DNA of 64,000 nucleotides from Aphrophora alni. Lineage: Eukaryota > Arthropoda > Insecta > Hemiptera > Aphrophoridae. The DNA lies in NCBI GenBank assembly GCA_963513935.1, contig OY740769.1:36359120-36423119 (forward strand), written 5' to 3'. The translations under genes and the position numbers were made by a program. Below the pieces are notes generated by a model that did not search any database, was not told the DNA's origin, and worked only from the letters and a program-made list of their open reading frames with translations. Of this stretch, positions 11,801 to 20,559 are shown piece after piece (position 1 is the first letter of the stretch; each line of letters begins with the position of its first letter).

Positions 11801-13838
11801 AATAAATAAAAAATAAATAAAAATCTCTAAATGATAAAATATGTATTTAATTTTTTTTTCAAATCTACTACAGAATTGTTACAGGAGACTGTGCTTTAGT
11901 TTCACGGATAACCAAAAACTTTATTTGATTTAATCAGTCATTTACCTACAAATATATACAAATTAGTTGCATTTTCTAAATGTATCTACTTAAGTTTATT
12001 GTAATGTATGTACGTATTTTAAGTTGTGTACCTATTACTTTATGAGATTATAAACTATTTAAAGCATAATAATTTATTGACAGCGTACTAAAACTTTGTT
12101 TTCTATATAAGGACTCTAAGATAAATTTTTCAATATTATTTGGAAAATATTAACTATTATTATACTTGGAGTATAATATATTTTAAATTGTTACCGATAG
12201 CATATTATTTACATGATAAAATTACTCAAATGTTTGGACTAAACTCAAAATTTTTATTAAATATAGAAAGAAGGCACATCCTCACAGATCAAATTGACCT
12301 ATAGAAAACTCTCGTGTCTACGAAGAAAACAACTCAAAGGAAATGATAATTCTCGTTGGCCTTAGGGGTTAACTTGATCATTATAAATTCAATCACAGAA
12401 TGTGAAACTTTGACAAAATCCGTCCACTTTTAATCTAGTTTTGTATCCTTTATTACAAAAGCCTATAGAACGAAGGCTCCAATTAAATTAATTATACAAG
12501 TTGTTAAATAATAACAATGAGAGGACATAACGATAGAATAATCCGCTACAGGTCAGAACAATTATTTTCAAACAGTTTTTACGTAAGATTGAAATACAAT
12601 TCTAAAGACTTCTAACCTCTTTCAGCTTTAAGGCGTAGGTTTTAATTTAATTGTGTTAAGTGTGTTTGTTAAATTATACACAATTTTAGCAGAGGAGTCG
12701 CGAAAAATTAATAGGTAAAAGCAGGGGTGCATATTGGGTGTGAGAAGCTTTTCTGTAAACAAGACTAAAGACAGCTTAGCTCATGTATAATAAATTGCCT
12801 TGTCAGGTGATGATTTCTTTCACATTCATATTAAATGGGAAACATAGTTAAGAAGTATTTGAAATGTTCAAATACTTCTTCATGAGAAAACGAAACCAAA
12901 CAGGAAAAATCCCTTATCTTCAGCCAAAAGTAAGAACAAAATGAAGTTTTCGGTATAGTTATTGAAATGTATTAATATTTTAAAAACTTGCACACCAAAT
13001 ACTACGTTTTTTAGTTGCATTTTTTGTTAATATATTAAAAAAAAGAATGTTTTTTTATTTAACAACATATACTTTTTACAGAGGATTCGATGTATTTTTC
13101 TTAATTGTTAATAAACTATGTTGCCATGGAAATATGATTTTTCTCCAATACAATTTTATTTTTGATACTTATAACAATATTTTTGAAATTCATGATTCGA
13201 TTAATAGATTGAATATACTCTTAGTAATATGTAACAGAATCGGTTTATAAGAAGCTGACGTTGATGATTAGTTCCGGTTGTACTTGTTAGTTAAAGATAA
13301 CTTGTTTATCAGAGCTCAGTTATTCTTTATTTTTTTATACATTTTGATACTTGACTTTGCCAAACTCATTTGCATTATCAAGAGAGCTTTGACACACTAT
13401 TGTCATTGATACTTTTTTTTTCCGAAAGTTAAAAGTTGTTGTAGATAGAACCAAAAGATGAATTGGTTCCTAGAAGGGATAGTACGAACATTTTCTTATA
13501 TTTGGATTAATTATCTCTTATAACTCTTGAAAAAAGATAACCATCTCAGTTGTGTTGATAATTAAGCTTAGCCGACTCAGTAAAGCGTTATTTAGTAAGG
13601 TATGATTTCACTAAACACAGCTAATTGAACATGCCATAAAGTGACGTCGTGGCAGGAAAAACGTTTTCAAACAACAACCAGATTCTTTCCAAGTCCTCCC
13701 ACTGGATTACTTTCTTAAATTAGCCCACGGCAGCTCTCTTGGGCTAGCTAAGTAAGTAATGCAGTTTTCGTAAAATATGGTTACTGTCTCTTTCAATAAC
13801 TCATTAGGTTCTGTTTGTGAGATCTTTTATGGAGTTTT
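8868..13838. other. Long AT-rich stretch without a recognised gene
   Basis: Most of this stretch shows nothing beyond A/T-rich sequence. Three spots stand out. At 9780-10030 composition is less AT-rich and a minus-strand ATG (9946) opens a short frame that meets a CAG|GTACTG donor-like site after 18 codons; this could be a first exon but is weak. At about 10660-10960 a degenerate tandem of about 125 bp recurs around (T)TTTAGGCC. At 12850-12880 there is a short perfect palindrome. Confidence 0.5.
12850..12880. repeat. 14-bp palindrome with 3-nt loop
   Basis: AAGAAGTATTTGAA and its exact reverse complement are separated by ATG. It is A/T-rich, so its function, if any, is unclear. Confidence 0.75.
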
Positions 13839-14119
13839 TTAACTTTCGGTAGATGAATTTTTTTTTCTCTCCTCCAAGTTATTGTACAAGTGAAAGTACT
13901 CATTTGTAGCTTCATCCGCTGATACTTTATCTCTGTCAATTTTGTTGACACTTTCATGAAAAGTATCTGCAACGTTATGTAAATAACACAACAATAATTT
14001 CTCGCTTGTGTCTTTAAGAGTTTTTAAGTACTGCATGTAGATTTCCCACCGATACAAATTAAGACCTGCAGTGCCATCATTTGAAAACTCGTTCTTGGGA
14101 GGGTAAAAGTCGAAGCCAG
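13839..14119 (-). pseudogene. Open segment resembling a retroelement Gag capsid region
   Basis: This minus-strand segment stays open from 14119 down to a stop at 13839 and has far less hydrophobic, more protein-like composition than its surroundings. It begins after TTTATCCACAG (acceptor-like) and continues with residues such as LNLYRWEIYMQYLKTLKD and KLLLCYLHNVADTF. That spacing, a W near a run of aromatic residues and then KxxLLxxLxxxADxF, resembles the capsid N-terminus of LTR-retrotransposon Gag. It ends in a frameshift at an A-run. There is no zinc knuckle or LTR nearby, so a relic or a host exon are both possible. The Gag assignment is inference. Confidence 0.35.
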
Positions 14120-14593
14120 CTGTGGATAAAGTATAAAAGAATCTGTTCTAATTATACAACAACTACGACCTACCTTTCTCACTTATCAAGTTTTCATTCA
14201 AATAGCTCAGGTAAAACGAGAGAGGATATTGAAAAAGTAAGTATGCGAAAGAAAAGACTCTAGTTCGGCCTATTTCGCTGTCCACGTCTCAATTTCTTCT
14301 ATTACTAATTATTACTTTAGGTATTACCTTTAATAAGCTTCTATATATATACATTTCTTAAAACAACAAACATAAACACTCATATATCGACAAATCATGA
14401 AAGTAGACAAAATAAAATTATTCAAAATTTTATGAAATAATAAAGTAATATAATTTTTCATTATCTTTAGCAAATAAAAGATTTACAGTCACTAAGTTTT
14501 AAATATGAAACTTCAAATTAAAAGTATACAGTACTTTTTGATTTAAAATTTATTAATTTTACCACTTTTGTTTTTACCGGCTAGTATTGTTAA
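14120..14593. other. AT-rich spacer
   Basis: No recognised gene. Confidence 0.5.
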
Positions 14594-14723
14594 TACAATA
14601 ATATTTTGAGGGAAGAATATACGTCCTTGACTGAGAATTGAACCCAATTGGGCCAATGCTCTACCAACTGAGCTATCCCTTAGTCGCTACTAGCACATAC
14701 TTTTCACTTGAAATATTATTGTA
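14594..14723 (-). mobile_element. tRNA-core element, copy 3, with clear inverted ends
   Basis: Both ends read TACAATAATATTT inwards, and the outer 27-29 bp are inverted with some mismatches (TTTCAAGTGAAAAGTATGT on one side, TTTTGAGGGAAGAATATACGT on the other). The minus-strand core at 14686-14624 has GGGATAGCTCAGTTGGTAGAGC (an intact D-arm) and GGGTTCAATTC (T-loop), but most of the anticodon and variable arms is deleted. Of the four copies this best shows that the tRNA-like core sits inside a terminal-inverted-repeat unit. Confidence 0.75.
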
Positions 14724-14954
14724 CAATTTCTTATTTATACAATTTCTTTACTTCATAAGCTAAATTTGCAATATTATTTATTATTTATAGAACTGGAAAA
14801 GATTATGTCACTTGTGCAAAATAGATCAGTTTATGTTTATAAATTAAACGAATTATTTAATTCTGAATTTTATTGAAATTAAATTATTTATACAAACGTA
14901 TTTAGACATTAATATTGTCATTACCAAATTAAAATGATTCGATAAAACTGTACC

Positions 14955-15125
14955 TTAGATGTTATTTTAGAGATTCTTCTTCCCGGTGTTCTTGCAGATA
15001 TTGGGATTTCCTTGTCTCCTCTCCTCCTAAGCTCGAAGAGTGTTTTCAAGATTCTGGAATGGATTTCCCTCCCAGATTATTTCTGGTGATGATTCTTGGT
15101 TGTCCTTCCTTCCATCCTTGGTATA
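14955..15125 (-). pseudogene. Possible coding relic, unrecognised
   Basis: On the minus strand two adjoining frames read VYQGWKEGQPRIITRNNLGG and then LKTLFELRRRGDKEIPISAR, joined by a one-base shift near 15060. The second part continues to an AAG|GTACAG donor-like site near 14955. Its polar, charged composition is unlike the hydrophobic chance frames around it. I do not recognise a family. It could be a decayed transposon protein or an exon. Confidence 0.25.
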
Positions 15126-16135
15126 CTACTCTTCTAAAATTTTGAATTTCTAATAGAATTGACAATAATTTACCTTATACTTGTATTCAGTCCTAGTTTT
15201 CTGCCGATATAAGAGGACGCGTAGTAGTTATGGGTTTTAAATTTTACATTTAATTACTCCACGAGTATACAAAGTATTTGTAAGTTTTTCTGCATTAATT
15301 CGACATTTTAAAAATTATAAATTAAACGTCTCTTTAAATAATTTATATAACATAAGTTTTTATTATAAAATCTCTGATCTGAATTTTCTACGAATGTAAT
15401 CTACGACCTTTCTCAATCGTGTACATCATAAGAAAATATTTTGTGACTTTACTGTAACTTATAGTACCTTTCTGAATTAGATTTAGTAGAACCGTGAATT
15501 CCCCCAAGAGTTCTGATAAACTTCCGTTTTTAATTACCTGCAGATACTTATTTGTTTTTTATGAATTACTCGATTATGACTTCTTGTTCAGAATTTACCT
15601 GCACCTACACTTTTGATGAATTTTCCATATCAAATTTACGATTTTCGGCAATTTTTCTTCTTGACTTTTTTTAGCTTCGTTCTAAAACGCACTATTCTCT
15701 TTATAGTATCTAAATGTTAGTTTTTACCAAGTTATGAGCTTTTTCAGATTACTGATTTTCACTATTTTATTTTTTTTTTTATTTTGGGTTTGTAAGGGTT
15801 TTCCACTATTTCTCATGTGATCTTATAATTTGATGTCATTTACGTATACTTTTATGATCAATATTTTTTTAAATTCTAACAATTTCAAGTTGATTATAAT
15901 TTTTATTACTTGGCTTTTTGAACTAGCATAAATCATAAACTATTCATCCAAATTTACTGATATTTTGTCACTTTATGTAGCTTTAAGTGCTTATTTAACT
16001 ATACTATTTACTTTTGAAGATTTATATCGTTTAACTACTTAAATTCTGAAAACAATTGTACAAGAATGAATTTATGTGGTCAAATTTCTGTACTTCAAAT
16101 TGTTATTGTACTTCATTACTGCCCTTTTTGAAAAA

Positions 16136-16185
<50 letters not shown>

Positions 16186-16662
16186 AAAAATTTTAATTTT
16201 CTGATTTTTTTTTGTTACGTCATCATTTGTACTACCTCTTTTTACTTAATCATAATTAATTAATCAAATTTTCTTTTATATTATTATTCAACTTTATATG
16301 GTTTACATTCTTAAAAATAGAAAAACTTTTAGTTGAAAATTAAAAACCCATTAACCTTTTCTGTTTTTACAAAAGTATGCAAGCTGGTTTGGTTTTTAAG
16401 ACTCCTGTCATATTCAACATGTTAAAAGGACTTGGAATAGTTTTACATAGTTCTTTTCTGATTCTATTAAAGTTTCCCTTGATCAGATTTATGTGAATAA
16501 AATTCGTTTAAAAACTGGTATTTTATTATCACAATGAATCCGGGACTGTCCCCGAAAATTCGGATATATATCTAGATACGTGGATATTGTTCCCCACCTA
16601 CAAAAAATGGTTTCTTTTTGGTGGAGGACAGCTCAAAGAATTGTATGCTAATTTCTAAGAAA
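15126..16662. other. AT-rich stretch with an (AT)n microsatellite
   Basis: No gene is recognised. A pure (AT)n run of about 44 bp lies at 16139-16182. Confidence 0.6.
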
Positions 16663-16882
16663 GTGGTCTTCAGGAGCTCACTTTAGTGAGTACGGGCTTG
16701 GCAATCCCGAAGGACATTGCTGGATTCACAATTTTCCATGTACACTTGGGTTTAATCCTCCTATCTTTCCTATCAGGTCTCTCTTAACCACCTCCTGTTC
16801 CTTTCCGAACCTAACGCTAGAATATTCGAGTGATAAATGTTTTTATTTTATGTTCTATTTCCTTTTATTATAAGGCGAATTA
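16663..16882 (+). repeat. Dispersed repeat family R, copy 1
   Basis: This copy shares an ordered set of phrases with the pieces at 16919, 18291, 18532 and 29457: GGCTTGGCAATCCCGA, GCTGGATTCAC, CATGTACACTTGGGTTTAAT, ATCTTTCCTATCAGGTCTC, TTAACCACCTCCTGTTC, ACGCTAGAATATTCGAG and TTATTATAAGGCGA. It is about 220 bp, all copies are in the same orientation, and no coding potential is evident. It is probably part of a longer transposable element, type unknown. Confidence 0.7.
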
Positions 16883-16918
16883 CTATTTATTCTATAACCA
16901 AGGGATTTTTCACCTTAA

Positions 16919-17138
16919 GAGGGTCACTTATGTAATCAGCAGGAGCGTAGCTGGATGTACATTTTTTTTCCATATAGTCTTGGGTTAGATCTCGCTCTTT
17001 CATCTTTCCTATCTAGTCTCATTTAACCACCTCTTGTTCTCTTCCGATATTGACGCTAGAGTACTCGAATGCTAAGGTTCGATATTTTGAGTTCTTTTTT
17101 TCCATTTTACTATAAGGTTATAGCAATTTTTCGCCTAA
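16919..17138 (+). repeat. Dispersed repeat family R, copy 2
   Basis: It is a direct neighbour of copy 1, starting 256 bp further on. It has AGCTGGATGTACA, CTTGGGTTAGAT, ATCTTTCCTATCTAGTCTC, TTTAACCACCTCTTGTTC, GACGCTAGAGTACTCGA and ACTATAAGG. The 5' part with the CAATCCCGA phrase is missing or diverged. Confidence 0.7.
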
Positions 17139-17561
17139 AATGACAAGGAGAAATTTTTTTGTGTAAATTCACTTATCTCCGAAAATTAAAACGAAGTGTG
17201 AGGCATCTTATAGGTTCGTATAACTCTAAAAAAATTATATCGTTTTCTCAAAATGATATTATATGTAATGTGTTACGACACAAACCAATGTGCCTAAAGA
17301 ATTTATTTTATTTTTTAATTGAGGGCTTTCAGAGACCATTTGTTTTGTTGTAGTTTCTAATTTACTGGCGAGCAGTAATATTGACTTGCATTGGATATGG
17401 CTCATTGGTTTTAGTATTAATCTACCTTACTTTTAAAACAATCATCGAAATCGGTTTAAACATTTTTGGAGATATTGACCAATTCGATAACGATTTGAGG
17501 TATCGATTTCAGCAGATAATTATGGCCCAACTCAGAAAAATATTACAAGTAATTTTAAGAA
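17139..17561. other. Spacer without a recognised gene
   Basis: Two short open + frames (17159-17353 and 17381-17566) look like chance: hydrophobic, no start context, no known motif. Confidence 0.5.
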
Positions 17562-17583
17562 CCTAACCTAACCTAACCTAACC
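17562..17583. repeat. Interstitial (CCTAA)n telomere-like tract
   Basis: Four perfect CCTAA units plus CC. CCTAA is the complement of TTAGG, the canonical arthropod telomere repeat. The tract is too short to be a chromosome end and is probably an interstitial scar or a chance run. Confidence 0.85.
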
Positions 17584-17874
17584 ATCTCTTCAATTATGCC
17601 GGGTCGTGAATTATCGGTTAAAAAACAAACAAATCAACTAATGTGGCTGTTATAAATAATTTCTCAAAATTGGCTCTATCGATTCCGCTCAAATTAATGA
17701 CCCAAATCGTACAAAATCGTTAAAAACTAAATATTACGGTTCAGCAATAATGTGAAAATAAAAACAAAATGAAAGAAAGTGGTGGAAACACTGAGCTCAG
17801 ACTTTCAGTGAGTTTTGTACTGTGCGTTTCGTAGTTATAAATGCATTTCAATAACAGGGGTTAGTTGTGTTGTG
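17584..17874. promoter_or_regulatory. Possible 5' flank or 5' UTR of the 17875 exon
   Basis: This short stretch precedes the ATG at 17875 and contains TTTGTACTGTGCG and TCAGACTTTCAGTG. No TATA box is clear. It is assigned only by position. Confidence 0.2.
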
Positions 17875-18004
17875 ATGGAAGGTGAAACCGTCAGGAAAAA
17901 AGTTAGTGAGAGTAAAGTCCTGAATAGTCAATCTCAGGAAATCACGTCAAAGGTGTATCGTTTTATGCAACAAGAAGTCGAGAACGGAGGAGAATTTAAG
18001 GAAT
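17875..18004 (+). CDS. Probable first coding exon of an unrecognised gene
   Basis: The ATG at 17875 opens MEGETVRKKVSESKVLNSQS and continues with QEITSKVYRFMQQEVENGGE, highly polar and unlike the chance frames around it. The open segment ends at GAAT|GTGAGT (18004/18005), a near-ideal 5' splice site, leaving phase 1. The LNSQSQEITSKVYRFMQQE stretch resembles the short helical N-terminus that precedes a helix-turn-helix in many arthropod transposon-derived proteins of the kind 'LSSQSREIIYNVYxFM'; that resemblance is from memory and should be treated as inference. No convincing second exon is seen within the next 1.2 kb. A segment near 18720-18785 reads QIARQSRIPGAAVVALKKK, HTH-like, but follows an in-frame stop. 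Confidence 0.45.
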
Positions 18005-18290
18005 GTGAGTTTAAATACTAAATTTAATAAAAATATAACCTACAGTACTACTAAAAAGTTTACTTTTTTAATACTCCGTCAATTTGAAATTTGCATAATG
18101 ATTTTTTTGGTTAATGGGTTTGTAAATCTGAGCCTACCTACGAAATTTAAAGAAAATTTAAAATTTCATTTTTTTAAATAGGCAGCAATTTTGAAATATA
18201 TGTAACGAATTGTGTGGTTAGAAAGTTTGTTCAATTGTTTTTAAACAAAAGCAAGACGACAAACGGACGATAAGACGCGATGGGAACTTT
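18005..18290. other. Likely intron of the 17875 gene
   Basis: No further exon is identified. A/T-rich sequence follows the donor. Confidence 0.35.
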
Positions 18291-18422
18291 AGATCTCTTT
18301 CTTTCATAGCTCTCTTACCATATCTTGTTCTCTTCCAAGTCTATCGCTACGAGTATTATAAGAGGGGGGGATCTTCATTTTTCTTCCTTTTGTTTTATAA
18401 GGCGATGATCGAAAGTTTTTTC
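18291..18422 (+). repeat. Dispersed repeat family R, copy 3 (3' part)
   Basis: It has ACCATATCTTGTTCTCTTCC, TATCGCTACGAGTA and TTTTATAAGGCGATGATCG, matching the 3' half of copies 1 and 2. Confidence 0.6.
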
Positions 18423-18531
18423 AATAAAAACACATTTGAGTGCTTTATTACTTAACACGCATTATCAAAATGAAAACTCGTCTTGCAGGATCGCGACTAC
18501 TTAAACATATTTGAAAAAAAAACTTCCTTTC

Positions 18532-18600
18532 TCAAAGAGTGAGTTCGGGTTTGACAATCCCGAGGTATTTTAACTGAATCTACACTTTTTATTCGTGTAG
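18532..18600 (+). repeat. Dispersed repeat family R, copy 4 (5' part)
   Basis: GTGAGTTCGGGTTTGACAAT, then CCCGAGG and a diverged CTGAATCTACACTTTTT, match the 5' half of copy 1. Confidence 0.55.
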
Positions 18601-19195
18601 TGTTGATCAACTTTTTTCCCGACCGTAGTATTCAAGGTCTAATGGTGTCTTACACAATTACCAATTTAAACGAACTCTGTTTTATATTTTCAGAAAACAG
18701 TTTATTTTTTCAGAAAGAAACAGATCATTAACAAATTGCACGTCAAAGTAGAATACCAGGGGCAGCTGTGGTAGCTTTAAAAAAAAAGATATCGTAAAGT
18801 TTGCAATTTGAGACTTAATGATTCGTCTATTTCTGCAATTTCTAATTTGCTACGTTGAAGATTAATTTTGTAAATTATAAATATTTTTTTACATTCAAGT
18901 AACACCTTATATACTTATCAAGTTAATATTTTGGCAGTATGACATGCCAGAGTGAACTTTTCAGAAATATATCTGGTTACATTTAAAAACACATTTATTT
19001 TTCAATTGCATTTACAGTATTTTATAGTTTACAACATTATAAATATTATCTTTTATACACTGCATTACATTTTTTTTTTTAATATAAATTTATCTTACGT
19101 CTAACTTAAGTCTAATAAATAAAACACAAAGAACAGATTGTGAAAGTTGTTTTATTTCAGTCTTGTGTGTACCAGCTGAAAGACCCACTCTTATT
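18601..19195. other. AT-rich spacer
   Basis: It contains the HTH-like open fragment near 18720-18785 noted under the 17875 exon; otherwise nothing is recognised. Confidence 0.45.
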
Positions 19196-19197
19196 AG

Positions 19198-19235
19198 AGT
19201 GTGTGTTGTGTGTGGTGTGTGTGTGTATGTGTGTA
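19198..19235. repeat. (TG)n microsatellite, imperfect
   Basis: TG dinucleotides with a few interruptions, just upstream of the minisatellite. Confidence 0.8.
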
Positions 19236-19396
19236 GGTCGGTTCCACCATTAGTTAGCTATCGGAATGTGGATGCCACCATATTCTATTACGCGGTTGTC
19301 AACCCCCGTGGTCGTCCGACTTAACATTCGACCTACAGTATACAAATTTTGATTATCGCGGCCGGTCATTACCATTTAAAAAAAAAAAAAAAAAAA

Positions 19397-20235
19397 CTTG
19401 TTAAAATAAATTAACACGGGAGAAACTAATCGCGGATACAATCCTGGTTGCATGTTTTGTGTATCGGAATATAAACGCCTATAAAAAAATAATAACTTAA
19501 CTTATTAAAAATGAATTAACGCGGTAGAAACTAATCGCGGATGCAATCCTGGTTACATGTTTTGTGTATCGGAATGCAAACGCCTATAAAAAATAAAAAC
19601 CTAACTTATTAAAAATGAATTAACGCGGTAGAAACTAATCGCGGATGCAATCCTGGTTGCATGTGTTGTGTATCGGAATGCAAACGCCTATAAAAAAATA
19701 ATAACCTAACTTATTAAAAATGAATTAACGCGGTAGAAACTAATCGCGGATGCAATCCTGGTTACATGTTTTGTGTATCGGAATGCAAACGCCTATAAAA
19801 AATAATAACCTAACTTATTAAAAATGAATTAACGCGGTAGAAACTAATCGCGGATGCATCCTGGTTACATGTTTTGTGTATCGGAATGCAAACGCCTATA
19901 AAAAAATAATAACCTAACTTATTAAAAATGAATTAACGCGGTAGAAACTAATCGCGGATGCAATCCTGGTTGCATGTGTTGTGTATCGGAATATAAACGC
20001 CTATAAAAAAATAATAACCTAACTTATTAAAAATGAATTAACGCGGTAGAAACTAATCGCGGATGCAATCCTGGTTACATGTTTTGTGTATCGGAATGCA
20101 AACGCCTATAAAAAATAAAAACCTAACTTATTAAAAATGAATTAACGCGGTAGAAACTAATCGCGTGTGCATCTTTGTTGCATCTTTTATCGGAGTAAAA
20201 ACGGTTATAAAAAATTAAAAAACTAAGATTAAAAA
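19397..20235 (+). repeat. 104-105 bp minisatellite, about 8 units
   Basis: The phrase TTAACGCGGTAGAAACTAAT recurs with its fourth position after TTAAC-context at 19416, 19521, 19625, 19730, 19834, 19938, 20043 and 20147, a period of 104-105 bp. Each unit continues with CGCGGATGCAATCCTGGTT, TTGTGTATCGGAAT, AAACGCCTATAAAA and CCTAACTTATTAAAAATGAA. The first and last units are the most diverged. Many units contain an ATGCAA...TTGCAT mini-hairpin. Variant bases recur every five units: unit 1 resembles 6 and unit 2 resembles 7, suggesting a higher-order period of about 522 bp. Confidence 0.95.
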
Positions 20236-20559
20236 TAACACGGAATAAAGAGATGCAATGCATACCAGTTCCTATGTTTTAAATAGAATCTGGATTTAAA
20301 TGATTAAAAAAAAATACTATCATTTCGATAAAAATATGCCCTATATAAATATTGAAAGCGGCCACATATATCAGGTATTTATACGCGAGCATCCGACGAT
20401 ATATGATGGTCTTATTCCACTTACCCTCACTAACATCAAGTGTTCACTAATGTTGCAAATGTAAGTCTTTCAGCCAGCCTCCTGAGGAGGATGTAAAGCG
20501 TGTGAGTGTTGGATTTAGAATGAACTCTAACAATAAAAACTTTGGATTAAGTAAATTCT

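Noticed and set aside
17381..17583. Chromosome end at the CCTAA tract
   Set aside because: Only four units, with ordinary sequence on both sides.
19397..20235. CRISPR array
   Set aside because: Units are tandem without unique spacers and the context is eukaryotic.
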